A DNA stretch of 64,000 nt, taken from Adiantum capillus-veneris (Eukaryota; Streptophyta; Polypodiopsida; Polypodiales; Pteridaceae). Each line of letters opens with the position of its first letter. Positions within the stretch are counted from its first letter, which is position 1. Under the pieces are notes generated by a model, which was not told where the DNA came from, ran no database searches, and saw only the letters and a program-made list of their open reading frames with translations. The DNA lies in the NCBI GenBank assembly GCA_014529385.2, contig CM043950.1, forward strand, positions 83,462,843 to 83,526,842. The letters are read 5' to 3'. A program made the position numbers and the translations under genes. This document shows, piece by piece, positions 10,403 through 23,343 of the stretch.

Positions 10403-12917
10403 ATATATTTTCACAATTCCCAAATCTTAAGCACCAAAATAGAATCCAATGCAAAAATAGATTATAAAATGATATAGTTTGCAATATTATCAAGGTCATA
10501 CAAACGAGCTCATTTTTGGACAACAAGAAAAGGATTGATAAGTTTAGACAAAAAAAAAAAGTACAAGTCTTCCTAACATCCAAACCTCCATAAACCACAT
10601 AGCCTATTGTGTGCTATCACCATTGGCTAGTAAAACAAGTCAAAATTTTTCAATTGAAATAGCATAGGCAAAATGCACCAAAAAAAGAAAGAGAGAGCAC
10701 CATACAAAATCATTGTACAAGAGGCGTTTTAAGATAAATGTTCAAAGCACCTGACATTCAAAAATGAAGTGCAAAGCAATCATTAATTCTAAAACACACT
10801 CACCATTTCCCTTGACAAGACTATTAGCATCATATATCTTAGAGATATTTGCAAAGAAAATAAATTTCATCAGGAGTGGCTATGCATGACATCAGCAACA
10901 ACTTGTGATTCAAAAAAATATTGAACTTTTTGTATTTTTAATCCCAAGTCTCCATCAGGGTTCGGCAATTTCACTCATAATCAGTTCTCAAGAATATCAT
11001 TGGGGGCAAAGTTATAAAATGTTTTATTGACCTTTATTCTAATTTCTTTCACCTTTTGCTCTTTTTCTTGTAAATACAAATTTCAAAAACTGAAATTAAT
11101 ACCACACCAGATCTCGTCTTTTCATGCATTTTCTGTAATCGAAACCAATTTGGACATTTATCCTTTTGTTTAAATTAAAGTAAAACTTTTTCGTTATGCT
11201 TACATAGAAACTTTTTTTAATATTGTTTCCAAATAACTTGTTCTTACACTCGTTGTTCTTATGATTCTTTCTCTAACAAGTGTTGGTATGCAATCTTCTT
11301 TGTTCACCAAAATTCCAAATCCAAATTAGCCTTCCCATGTTGCCTTTTACTTTGCATAGAGTAGATCATCTACACAAGTCATTACAATTTTGCCAACCAC
11401 GGAATATAGCTCAAATAGGAAAGGATTGCATACTCGATTCAGAGGCACAATCGAAATGTTTCATTGCCTTGGACATCTTTTGTTTAAAAAGTTTGCGATA
11501 TCAATAATATATTATAGAATTTTTGTTGCTCTTTTGCTTGAAAAGTTCTTGATCTCAATAATTATAGAATTGTGCGGCTATGACCCTCAAGAAGAATTGT
11601 GCGGCTATGACCCTCATGGAAAAGCTTTAAATGTTATCCCCAAAAAGAAGTTTACACATGCTTTTTGGAGCACATAAGAGGGTGACAATGGGTTGAAACC
11701 TTTAGAGTATTTGTCCCTCATTTCAAAGCTCTAAACAAAGCTAGCAACCAACATTGGATGTTCTGACAAAGAGTTAGCAGACTTCCCTAGGGGTCCGTTG
11801 TATAGGCACACTAATATACCACATGCATTTAGCAAGAGGGTTTTTTTACTTTCGAAAATTTCAAGCAATTTAAAGAGATACATTAGCAATAGGTTTTCTA
11901 ATCCATTTTGGAAAAAAGAAGAATAAATTCATAAAAAAAGTGGGCTCAATCTATTCACGTCAACATTTTAGAATAGGGGTTTCTTGATCATGGACCCCCT
12001 AGTAAGGCTAAGTTCATCCTCGACCTTGCCTAGAAGAAGTACGAGCACGAAATGTTTGTCAAAATCCTCAAAGGGAATGGCCTCGAGCTTCCTGGCTGAG
12101 TCAAAAGTTTCTCACAACTAGTCTTCCCCCCCAAAACTAGGATTGTAGACAAGGACAAACATGAGCTTTGATGCTAGTTGAAGTGAACATGATAGCCAAA
12201 ATGATGGATGAAGACACAGGAGAGATGATAATGGAGATTGCAGTATACATGATTGACACAATGATGGAGATACACCCTTCTTAAAAGCCTCTAGAGCATG
12301 TACCCTCTCTTTGGGCTAGGTGACATGCTTGCATGATTTTGTTCCTATAAATTTGACACTAACTTGCAGTCCTCCAAAGGAGAATTTTGAGACCAAAGAG
12401 TCACATGATATTAGCAAAGACAATTGAATGATTATCTCCATCATTATGGACACTCTCAAGTACTACTCCCCTCTTTGAAAGAGAGGGACCCACGCCTTGT
12501 GCTGCTTTGGACATCGTATTCTTAGGGGACCTTATCATTTGTGTGCTCAAGATCCTCTATAATATTCCTTTTTCTTGTTCATCCTCATAGAATTCAATTC
12601 CTCTCTTGCTCTAGAGTTTAGTTTACTGAAAATCCTTCTGAGATAAATTTCTTCCCTCCTAGATAAGGTCACATAAACTTATTTCATTGCATTTCTCTTG
12701 AATAAAGCACTATTAGGTCTCCCCGATCTCAAAAAAATAAAAATTCTTTCAAAACATATTGAGTGCATAAGTGAATGGTGAGTTTAGGAAAGGAAAAGAC
12801 AAATGAGGGCTGGAAAAGACATATGAAGGTGGAAAGTCAAAAGACCCTTTGTGTCCATATAAAGGGGTGTTTCTCTTCTCCTTTATTTTCCCTTTAACAT
12901 TTTCTTTTCTTTAAAGT

Positions 12918-12970
<53 letters not shown>

Positions 12971-13449
12971 CAATGATGTATCCGTCTTGCCCATCTAATA
13001 CTGTTGCAAATCTACGTGCTTCATCATTGTTTATTGCTATGTGCTATAGATTAGTGCATTGTTTTGTTGTTGTTGAGGGAATCTTTGAATTAGGAATACC
13101 TTTTAATTTTTTTGAAGCCATTAGGAATACCTTTTTAATCAGAGCACTAATAGAGAAACTCTGCTTATCCCAAAATCCTAGGATATCATTGACCTTGGTT
13201 GGACTGTTAATGATTGGCCCTTTTATAGAACATACCTTATCAAGCAGTGGCAAGTGTATCATTTTTTCTCTTAAGCTCAAAGAGTAGTCAACAAGTAGCT
13301 AGTATTTATAGTGATATTGCCCACAAGGCTCATGTAGCAACATGATCAATGTCACAATATCATGTCAGATAAAGAACTAAGGCCATGAAAAAATTTGACT
13401 ACTACTACAAAATGTTGATGTCAAATGTGTGGATTCACCAAAGGAGGGC
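10403..13449. other. Unassigned AT-rich DNA with one (CT)n run
   Basis: I see no protein family and no clear element ends. A 17-bp word, TTGTGCGGCTATGACCC, occurs twice (11570-11586 and 11597-11613). A (CT)n microsatellite lies at 12920-12967. The plus-strand frame at 12916-13287 begins inside that run and has no motif. Confidence 0.5.
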
Positions 13450-13656
13450 CTGCACCTGTTCACCTTGAGAGGCAACATTGGAATTGGGAACACACCTGGA
13501 ACACACACACTTGTTTTACTATGGCGTAGGGCATTCACAACACCCCTATCCTCTGAAAACGCCTTCAAAAGATATGATTCACACTCATAGGCTGTCGCAT
13601 GCACACTTCTCAACATACACACGCTAAAAGGACTGCCATTTAACTCAACACACCGC
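13450..13656. repeat. Diverged D-type LTR fragment
   Basis: The order of words here (GGGAACACACC, GGGCATTCACAACACCCCTATCCTCT, AACGCCTTCAAAA, GATTCACACT) follows the start of the D-family LTRs at 26998 and 31107. It stops where the C-family LTR begins. Sequence at about 24390-24690 resembles the later part of the same LTR, suggesting that element C landed inside an old D-type LTR. Confidence 0.45.
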
Positions 13657-14499
13657 TGTCCAGAAGTGCGCAGTGCGACCAGGAAAGCGCTAGTTTGAAA
13701 ATGAACCAAGATCAACTCAAAACTCTTGTGTGTGTGAAGATTAGGTGTAGCCTCACACCCAATTGCACATATGCAGTGCTCATTCGACCTGTTAAAAACC
13801 CTATATTTAAGCTTTGATTCTTCGTCGTGACCATTTCATGGAAACTTTCGTACGTCATTGGAGAAGCCCAAGTAGTTATTTGAGGAGGGAAAACCTAATT
13901 GAAGGCCTCACATCCTCAACCATATAGTGGAAGCATCACGGGACTGCACTAGCACCGTGTAAAGGAATGGTTGTATCTCCTTGCTCATGTGACCAAATGA
14001 GCTCATTTTTGGCTCTAAAATTTCCCACACAGATTAGGAAACAATAGCACCATCGTTGGTGTGGCATTTTGAGCTATTTTTAGGCTATTTTTAACCATTT
14101 TTAACCATTTTTCACCAAAAAATGTCACTTTTTGTCCATAAAAAGCCTAAACGATCTAGGAAAAATTCCTAAATTTGGGGAAAAATCTTAGTGGGCTAAA
14201 ATTTCATGTTGAACCTCATTTATCCACTTGGTAAGCATTTAGGATACGTCTTTTACACCCATGCATGAAACCTGCTATTTTTGGCCGAGATTGGTCGCAT
14301 TGAACTTTCTAGGCAAAAGGAGCGTTCCACTTCGATGCACTTGACATTTGTACAGTTCTAAAAAAAACATTGACATGTATTTATGTGAAAAAGCATGCCA
14401 TTGTGCCACGTCTAGGGCCTCACCCGCCCGACAAGGTATGCACATGACTGCAGCCGTGGCATTTATTCTCGCATATATCAGACTATGTACATTATAGCA
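13657..14499 (-). repeat. C-family LTR, left copy
   Basis: This 843-bp block matches 23344-24294 in the same orientation over most of its length, including the shared stretch GATCAACTCAAAACTCTTGT. Its ends read TGTC...AGCA on the plus strand. If both copies belong to one minus-strand element this is the 3' LTR. However, the sequence to its right shows no polypurine tract and switches directly into B-family coding sequence, so the join is rearranged. Confidence 0.65.
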
Positions 14500-14519
14500 T
14501 TCTGATGCATGGTTTTTAG

Positions 14520-17500
14520 GACCCCTTCTGAAGATGCAATAAAGACACAGTCAGTTGTTGGAGAGATGAGGATACTTTAGTCCAAGGGATCTCGAAAGAG
14601 AAGAAAAAATCTACTTCACAAGCACCAAAGAGTAAAAAGTGCCATGGACAGAAGATACGTGGGAACGAGCTCTTATGCATGCCTACAACCTATATCTTAC
14701 AGAATAGCCCATCTAGGTTACATCAAAGGAAGATTGGTTAGGAAAGGTCTAGTGGATGGGGGTGCACAAATTTGCATCATGATAGAGGGACTCATGCAAA
14801 GACTAGGCATGCACATCCATGAGACACCTGAAATCAAAGTGAAGATGTCTAACAATAGAAAAGCTGGGTGTGTAGGCATTTGTAAAATTGTTTTTGTAGA
14901 GGCTTTTGGCATTAAGAAGGTGGTGGATTTTTATGTTATGTCGACCAAGGGAAGTGGTTATCCATTTATCCTAGGAAGACCATGGCTAATGAAAATGCGA
15001 GCTTTGCATGATTAGGAGTGGAAAATTAATTTGCAGGAAAGACAATCATAAGAAGGTTGTCTTTGACATGAAGGATCAACACCAAGAGGAGCTCCATGAA
15101 GAATTATCTCAAAGTGAGACGGAAGAAGATTGGACCGATAACACTTCAGAAGAAGAAAGTAGCGGTAGCATTACTGAAGAGGAGTCTACCATTGAAGTCA
15201 TGGGGGTAAGGTTTAAGCCAACCAACCAAGAGATCTCTTATCAAGGTTTGGAGGAGGTAGGTTCCCAAGAGAACCAAAATGTGGAAGATGAAGGGATGTT
15301 ACGTACAAAGGATGAAAGAGAGGAGTTCAAAGGTGTGTTAAGGAAATTTCCTAAGCTTTTTGCTAAAGACTACACCGAGGTGCGTGGAGTAGATGATGCT
15401 CAACACAAGATTGAGACAAAGCCAGAGGCCAAACCTAAAGCTCAAAAGCTACGAAGGCTAGGATTCATCAAGGAGCAGACTCTACTCAAAGAGGTAAGAA
15501 AGCTTCTAGCAGCAGGTTTCATTTATCTAGTGGAGAATTCAGAGTGGGTCTCCTGTTGTTGTCACTCCCAAGAAGAATGGCAAGTGGAGGGTGTGTATGG
15601 ATTACCGTCCACACAATGAGGCAACAAAAAGAGATCACTTTCCCCTCCCATTTCAGGATGAGATACTGATGAGGTAGCTGGTCATGAGAAGTACACTGTG
15701 TGTGATGGCTACTCATGTTACTTTCAAATAGGTATTGCATTGGAGGACCAATTGAAAACAACCTTCATCACTCCTTGGGGTTGCTTTGATTTTAGAGTCA
15801 TGCCATTTGGCATGAAAAATGCTCCTGCAACTTTCCAACGTTTCATGAACATGGTGTTTCAAGCATTCTTTGGAAAGTCAATTAGGGTGTTCATTGATGA
15901 TTTCTGCATTTATAGCTCAAAATCATTGCATCTACAAAGGGTAGAAGAAGGATTGAAGAAGCTTTATGACATGGGAGGTCAACTCAACCCGGACAAGTGC
16001 CATATAGGTGAGGATGAAGTGATCTTGCTCGGTCACAAGGTTTCCTATAAAGGCATTGAGGTGGATCCTTCAAGGGAAAGGCTCTTATTGAGCTCCCATC
16101 ATCCAAGAATCTCAAAGAGGTCATATCATTCACTCAAAAGGTGAAGTATATGTCACGTTTCATTTACTTAGCCTCAGAGTTACTTCACCCTTTACAAAAG
16201 TTGACACAACAAGTCGAGTTTGTTTGGTCTGATGAGCTTGAAGAATATTTTTGTAACATCAAAGTCATTCTGTCAGAGCTACCAACACTCATGCCTCCTT
16301 TTTGGGAGTACACATTCTTTGTTAGCTCTAGTGTTGGAAAAGAAACAATTGGTGTTGTTTTGCTAAAACAAGATCCCCACAGTACCAAGATGCCACCCAT
16401 CTACTTTGCTAGTAGGGTCATGAATGCTTTGGAGAGAGGCTACACGGAGGTAGAACTCATGATGCTTTCTCTCATGTTTTCGGTGAGAAAGTTTAGATCC
16501 TACTTGCTACCAAAACCTTTTGTAATTCTCACTGCAAAAAATTTGTTCCCTGGTGTGTCATCTCAAATGAATCTTAGTACTAGGATCTCTAAGTGGATTA
16601 TGGAGTTTCAAGAGTTCCAATTTTCTTTCAAGGTAGAAGATAGTGTGCGTGCACAATTGGCAGGGATTCTCACTTATAGGGTACACGAGAAGGAGATTAA
16701 GGTGTCTGAAGTAAAAACCCTACCATTGCCACCACCTAAAAGTATTCCTAATGCTTTTACCTTGTTCTTTGTTGGAGATTTTCAACGAGTCACAGGAAAA
16801 GCAGGGGGAGGGCTAGTGTTGTTCAACCGAAGTGAAGAGGTGTTCATGAAAGAGAAGGTCAATCTACCAAGTTCAACTAGCAGCAATGAAGCAGAATATG
16901 ACAGACTACTTCATGGTTTCAAGATGTGTATTAGTCAAGGTATACAACGTCTCATGGTAAAGGGGGATGCACGTCTCATTGTGAAGCAAATCTTAGGCAT
17001 TTGGGCATGCAAGAATGAAAGCCTTAGGACAAAGGTTCATTCCATTCATAGGTTGTTTAATCATTTTAAAGAAGTGCGACTATATCATATTCCTAGGAAA
17101 AAAAATGAAGATGCCGATTTACTTACACAACAAGTAGTTACATGTGTTGAGAAAGAAGTGCAGGTCATCATGGTGGCAACAGTTGTCAAGCAACCGAGAT
17201 ACCAAGGGTTGGAGTCATTGGCTCCCATTATTGACTACATTTTGGAGGGCAAGTTTCCACAAGACTTCACTAAAGCTCAGAAGAGGAGACTCATGAACAG
17301 GCAAGTTTCTATCTCTTCCTAGAAGTCTCCCTCTATCAAAGAGGGAAGGATCAAGTGTGCAGAAGAGTACCAACTATCGAGGAAATTCCAGCTATTCTAA
17401 AAGGTTTGCATGAAGAGGCATGTGGTGGTCATTTTGCCCAAGAATTAACTGAGAAGAAGATTTTGCTTGCGGGGTATGTTTGGCCAAGCTTGCATGTGGA

Positions 17501-18452
17501 TGTTCAACATTGGTGTAAAACCTATCACAATTGTCAGATAAATGGAAATAGAAGGTTGGTGCATGGCCCGAGGCAAATAGTGCCTGCAAATGGACCCTTT
17601 GAAAAATGGGGCATTGATGCTATGGGTCCTTTGTCTAGGACAAAAAATGGTAAACTCTATATTCTAGTAGCTATAAACTATATGACTAGGTGGGTGGAAG
17701 CTCAAAGTGTGGCAAGGGTAAATGGGAAAATAGTGAGCAGGTTAGTCTACACTAATATTTGTTATAGATTTGACACACCTCTAAAGATTGTTTCGGATAA
17801 TGGTCCGGGGTTCAAGAAGGGTTTACTCACATAAGTTTGTCAAGAGCTTCACATTCAACATCGTCATAGCACACCATACTACCCACAATCAAATGGTTTG
17901 TTAGAGAAGGCTAATGGTGTCATTGCACGCATCATTAGAAAGATGGTGCAAAACAAGACTAAATTATGGGATTACTTCTTGGATGGTGCCTTGTGGGCAT
18001 ATCGAACCACATATAGGGAAGCCACGGAGTTCACACCGTTTCAGTTGGTCTATGGTCAAGAGGCTTTGCAGCCTATTGAGCTCAACATTCCAACAATGCG
18101 GCTTCATGGAAAAGATGCACAAGATGATCAAGAGGTATGGATGGATCGACTTCTTATGTTAGTGGAGCTTGAGTGGGAAAGAGAAGCAGCTTACGAGTGC
18201 TACAAGAGGAAATCCACACAAGCGAAAGAAAAGCTCGACAAGAAACTCAAGGACAAAGGCATCAAGGAAGGAGAGCTTGTGCTAAGGTATGACAATCGAC
18301 TTGACAATCGTTTTGATGCCAAGTTTGAAACTAAATGGTAAGGGCCATACATAGTCAAGAAGGATTTCAATTCAAGTTACTATCAGCTTATGGACTTGAA
18401 TGGTAAAGAGCACTCCAGGAAGGTAGAGAGGTATCACTTGAAGCCCTATTGA
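14520..18452 (+). pseudogene. Ty3/gypsy pol of element B, Tat-like, with two RNase H regions
   Basis: The order is protease, reverse transcriptase, RNase H, a second RNase H, integrase. Protease (14644-15012) has the active-site form LVDGGAQICIM and the flap-side FILGRPWL. RT begins around 15550 (TPKKNGKWRVCMDYRPHNEA) and has MPFGMKNAPATFQRFMN and the catalytic box VFIDDF. The first RNase H region has FASRVMNALERGYTEVE, but FFVSSSVG stands where an Asp is usual. The second RNase H region has SSNEAEYDRLLHGF and GDARLIVKQI but FFVGDFQR at its first acidic site. Integrase has HEEACGGH and WCKTYHNC in its zinc site, IDAMGP, VSDNGPGF and QSNGLLEKANG for its three acids. A tandem second RNase H is the mark of Tat-lineage elements. 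The copy is dead: frameshifts near 15550 and 16130, and stops near 15675, 17320, 17832 and 18340. The 5' LTR and gag are absent. Confidence 0.9.
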
Positions 18453-18646
18453 GTCGCCTTCTACTAAAGGATCTACCAAAAATCTGTCAAAAGGCTGCTA
18501 TCTCATGTAAGTATTGTTCCATGAAGCATGCGTGTAACTCCAGCCAAAATGCTAAGGGGCCAAATCTTGAAGATCTCGTCAAGGACTCTGAAGCACTCTC
18601 TTTAGAAAAGATGCTCTATGATGGTACATGCATATACCATAATCCT

Positions 18647-18659
18647 GGGGGAGAGTTAA
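18647..18659 (+). other. Polypurine tract of element B
   Basis: GGGGGAGAGTTAA stands immediately before the first base of the B-family LTR, the expected plus-strand primer position. It fixes the orientation of B. Confidence 0.85.
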
Positions 18660-20230
18660 TGATAGCCGTTTTCTGGCTCTCCGTAATTGCCATAGTGAGT
18701 TACCCCACCCTACCAAAATCACCTAAACATTGTGGCTATTTTTATCTTTTCATTGTACATAGGCGTGTGTGAGTTAGGGGGCTTTTCCCATATCTTCTTA
18801 AAACCCTCAGCTAGCTAATCACTGGGCTAGTTGAGCAAAAAAAACAAAAAACAAAAAAATAAATATATTATGACCCATTGGTGTGTATATATTTCATTGT
18901 ACATAGAGCCTAAATATAGGAAATTTTCATAATTATTTTGGTATTTATTTAAATATTTCTACCTAGGTGTGCGTTATTTTCCTATATATGCTATGTACAT
19001 TTACTCACCATTACCATAATTTTTCTTACCTATGTATTCTATAAAAAATCATTTCATACAAGCTTCTCTTATTTTTGAGCGAGAATCCACTCCAATGAAA
19101 GACCTCAAAAATACCTTTCACCATCAGTCATTGACTTTCACTGAGGTATTTTTTCTTATCTCTTGTAAATAAATATACTTCAATAACAATAAATGAGGGT
19201 CCCCTCATTTGATTCCTTATATTGTCATATATCTCTTTTTTCCATTTTATATTTTGATATAGCTGACACTATTCTAGATTCCATGAATAGTTTATATACT
19301 AACCTGTTTTTTTCCATCATATCCATGTATTATATTTATGCATAATCCACAACCATGCATATTTTAATACCCCTAAGAATCAATTAGGTCAAGCTCTCAT
19401 GCAAGGAGGGGCTCACCTTTGGAGCCATATGAAAATTCAACAAAAGGTGGGCCACTGAAGACTTTTTTGTGAAGAAAAACATGTATTTTGGTGGGATTTT
19501 TTATATCCATCTCTACTCCAAATTTGAAGTGGTGGTCAAAAGAGAAAATTTTGAACAAGAGCTGAGTAATCACCTCAAACTTTTTGGTGATTTTTGGAGA
19601 AACCACTGGTGAGCTAGGAGTTTTTGAGTGGACCCCAGTTTGCCCGCTTTTCTCACAAGTAGCCCATAGTCTTCTCTCACCTCTTTCCACACTTCCACAC
19701 ACACTCATTCTTCTCAATCCCTCACTCGAACCTGCACCTTTCATGGTTTCTCTCACCTTGTTCACCATTAACCTCCCCTCTTACTTCCATAGCTCTTACA
19801 TGAGCTCTACATGTACATACACCATCTCTATGTTTCTCTCTATTACTTCCAAAGTACAATTCCATCTTACCCCTTCTCTATATACATAAAATTCAGCATG
19901 TAAACCATGCTTAACCTCTGCAAATTGATAAATCTCATCAACCAAACTGCCATTTTTATTGCGGTAATCAACCTTGACGGCGGTGGCATAAAGAAGAGAA
20001 GAAGAAGAAGATGATCGATAGTCATTTTGGGAACCTACACAAGTAAGTAATTCTTCATGCTTCACCATCATAAGGATTTCTTCACTTCATTTAACCATCC
20101 ACCTCATTCTAACCATTGTAAATATAACATTAACTTTCTAGTGATTACTAACACTAACCACTAACATACTAACACAAAATAGACATTGACCTAACCATAA
20201 AAGACACCTCACCTCAAGACATGTGCATAG

Positions 20231-20234
<4 letters not shown>

Positions 20235-20273
<39 letters not shown>
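20235..20273. repeat. (CT)n microsatellite in the B LTR
   Basis: A pure CT run, absent at the matching place in the other B-family LTR, so it probably arose or expanded after the copies separated. Confidence 0.9.
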
Positions 20274-20276
<3 letters not shown>

Positions 20277-20455
20277 TACTTAAATCTTTACTTTCACCTT
20301 ATCTAACATCAATAATGCTCTCTTTTGAGCCCACATCCATGACTCAAGCAGACAAAGAAGGCCCGCAATGTTTTGATATTCATAAAAAATCATAATCTTG
20401 GTTTGTTAGCTTGTAAATTAGGATTTTCAATAATCTTAATGAGGGGTCTCCAACC

Positions 20456-20463
20456 TATAAATA
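20456..20463 (+). promoter_or_regulatory. TATA box of the B LTR
   Basis: TATAAATA in the context CCTATAAATAGGCCCC. The second B LTR keeps it in the same context (38464-38471), marking the likely U3/R promoter. Confidence 0.7.
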
Positions 20464-21306
20464 GGCCCCTCTCCTTCTTGTAAAAGAATCCCCAATATCT
20501 CACATAGCACCCCAACACTCTATGCGTGAGGAGAGACTTAGGCGTAGCAACCACTTTGTGAGCTTCACTTTTGGTGTGTGAAAAGTTTTCAAGCTACACA
20601 TTGCAAGTGAGAGAGAGTTCGTTCAAAATCTCAGAACCACTATTGTATATGTTCCTCCATCATCAATAAATTGAGGTTTGGTGCATCAAAGGCATGGTTC
20701 GACGTTCAAATCTTCGTCCTTCCACTTGTGCGATACGGTTTAGTGAATTCAAGGTGACTTGTGTATTTTGAGTTCTGTCGTTTGATCTTGTTTTAGAAAG
20801 TGTTTTAGTGTGTTTTCATTGCCAATTTTGTGTCCATTGTAAGAGGGTATTGTGGTGAGAGATCTCCCACACCCTAAGACTGTGTGTGTGTGTGTGTGTG
20901 TGTGTTGGCAATGTTTAGCATTCACTAAGCATTGAGTGAGTTTTTGTACAAGCTGTACAATAGCAACATAACGAACATTTCCATTTGCAAGTCACAAATA
21001 AGGTATTACGTAAGATCCATTCCTCTCTCTCTTCCCTTTTCTCTAGCTCTCTCTAGTCCATTTTGTGTGTGTCTTGGTGTAAGGTTGCTTGTTGTGTTTT
21101 TGTGGTGCATCATCTTGGTTGTGACAATCTCTCTTGCGTCCTAGTTCGCATACCATAACAAGGTGGTGCCCCCATCTTGTTTGGGTTTGGATGTGGGTTT
21201 GTTGTTGTGTTGTGCTTGTGGTTGCCCCAACCCCAATCGAGCAACACGAGAGCCTTGAGGGGTGTTTAGAGGTCACCTCTCTTGTTGCCCGCCCCGGACC
21301 GTCTCA

Positions 21307-23259
21307 GTATCAATGCAATATATGGCTCTTCTAAGTCTCGCACTTTTACCAGGGTCTCAATAGTTGTTCTTGCCCAATGAATATTCAAGTAGTAGCTCTT
21401 GTGAGTGGTCTCCACTTCATCTTCATCATCCAAGAAGCGAACGTGTTTTACTCCTCCCCCAGACTTGTAGCATCCAAAAATAGTTTGATCACCTTGCTCG
21501 CCATAGACATGTACACCCTGTGCATTTAAAGTCTCTTCTTCACCTCGTACATGGATAGATTCAGTAAGAGACTACCATTTCCTCTTAATGATATCAATTA
21601 TTTCTTCATGAAACTCCCTCTTTGCTATTCCAAGGACCTCACGCAAGGTAAATTCCACCTTACTGTTCAAAATCCTCTCTTCCAAAACCTTTTTGAGATC
21701 TGTTGCTGCCTCTATATCGGATTATAGTTTATAGGGCAGGCTCTTTGCTTTGGATTTTGTTGCTTCCTTCTTCTTTTCTTTAGAGGTGTCTCGCATAGGC
21801 ACTTCAGGGATAGGCGTCTATTGTGGGAAAGGTGATCTAGGAGGCACTGTGTCATTTCTGCCTCCACTCCTCGTGGCCCGCTTTGAAGGCCCTTCAGCCC
21901 CATTCTTGCACCTACGTTTCTCTTCGAAAATGGACCTCATTGGCTTGACATTTGGTAATTTACGTATGCACTGACAAAGAATCTATAGGGTCGTTCCAAC
22001 CTCTTTCAAGCCGAATGCAATCTCCAACTTCATGTAAAACCTTTGTAGTCATTTTACCCTTCATAGCAGATTCTATAGCGCATGGCCATAACTCTCCAAT
22101 ACCATTAGATTCCTCTTCTCCAACCTTGATTGATCCCTTTTTCTTAATAGGATCCACCTTCAACCCATAGGCGACTGCCTCAACCATTGAGATGGCATGG
22201 CTAGTAGCCATGTTCTCAACTAGCTTCTTCATCTCGCGTTTGCCAAAGTTTGTTCCCAAGAGCTTACCTGTTTCACTTAAGTGAATTTTTCCATCTTTAA
22301 AGAAAACAATCTCCTTTGTCAAAGCGTCTTTAAAAATTTCACAATCCCTCCTTCCATGGCCAGTACTATTGCACCATATGCATCTATTTACAAAGCCTTC
22401 TCTGTTTTGAGGTCTTTGCCCTGTAGATTGTCTTGATGGTTGGCCCTTTTCTTCTAGCCTCGTAGGTTTTAACATGAGCTCCTGCATTCCCTTGACAATA
22501 TGATCTAGAATGGACTTGTCACTCTTCAGAACCACAATAACAAGCTTTATAGAACTCTCGAGAACACTTGGGACTTGAGTAGGGTTGACTATCATCTTGT
22601 CTCTTCGTCGTTGTCGCTTAGTTAGTAGCAAAATGGTGTCTTCAACTTCATTCCAATTAGTCTTTAAGCATTGTTCCGCATCCTTATCCTCAAGTAGCAA
22701 CTCTAACTTCTCTTGAATCTCTTTACCTGCAGCATGCAAAAAGGGCTTTGTCTTCTCTGAGTTTAGGGTAGCCTTCTCAGTCCTTGAAAGTTGATCATAG
22801 TGGCGTGCGAATTTCCTTAGCATTTCGGTAGGAGAGAGCCCCTCTTTTGGCCGACCTACCCACTCTAAAAAAGTCCTCTTTGTTACCCTTTCGGAGTCCT
22901 CCATGAAATACTCTTCCTTCAAGGATAATTTGAATGTCTTCCAAGTTGCCCCATGCTTCATTTCTAATTACCCTTACATGCTCTTTGATCTCGGGAACCA
23001 CAGCAAGTTCAAAACTTTGCACCATCTCTGCTTCGGGCACTTGATGAAGCTCCATCTCCTTTACATATCCACAAAAGGTACTTTGTTACATCTTTACATT
23101 TAGTTTGGTCCATTTTCTTCACCACAGATTGAAGCGCTTTGGTTGAGGAAAGCTCCCTCCTTTCTGCAGCTTGTTGCTGCTGCATAAACACTGCAAAAGC
23201 TTGAAACATTTGCATTGTGACTGGATCAAACCGAGCCCCCTGTTGTCTTGTTGCTCCAT
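21307..23259 (-). pseudogene. gag and protease start of gypsy element C
   Basis: Reading leftward from the primer site, a candidate ATG lies at 23259. It is followed by DPVTMQMFQAFAVFMQQQQA, then the core gag region (FLEWVGRPKEGLSPTEMLRK, HAAGKEIQEKLELLL) and a CX2CX4HX4C zinc knuckle, CIWCNSTGHGRRDC, at about 22345-22390. At the end, 21307-21560 gives a pre-protease segment ending EEPYIALI, just where the catalytic Asp should follow. The B-family LTR starts at that point, so B is inserted in the protease active-site region. Frame changes near 22940 and several stops after 21960 show the gene is dead. Gag packages retroelement RNA. Confidence 0.85.
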
Positions 23260-23322
23260 AGCTTTAAATCTTTGTTTTTAGACCTTCACTGAAGCTTTTG
23301 AACCCTCACCCTATCCTACTTT

Positions 23323-23337
23323 GCGTCGGGTTCACCA
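23323..23337 (-). other. Primer binding site of element C
   Basis: The minus strand reads TGGTGAACCCGACGC six bases from the LTR edge. It is complementary to a tRNA 3' end GCGTCGGGTTCA-CCA; from memory this is close to plant tRNA-Trp. It sets the minus orientation of C and marks 23344-24294 as its 5' LTR. Confidence 0.75.
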
Positions 23338-23343
23338 AAAATG

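Larger units (their letters stand above)
18660..21306 (+). repeat. B-family 3' LTR, 2,647 bp
   Basis: It runs from TGATAGCCG to GACCGTCTCA, directly after the polypurine tract of B. The same LTR recurs at 36721-39300 and begins again at 63440, which confirms both ends. It contains a (CT)n run and a (GT)n run. No protein is encoded; frames of about 100 codons inside it have no motif. Confidence 0.9.
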
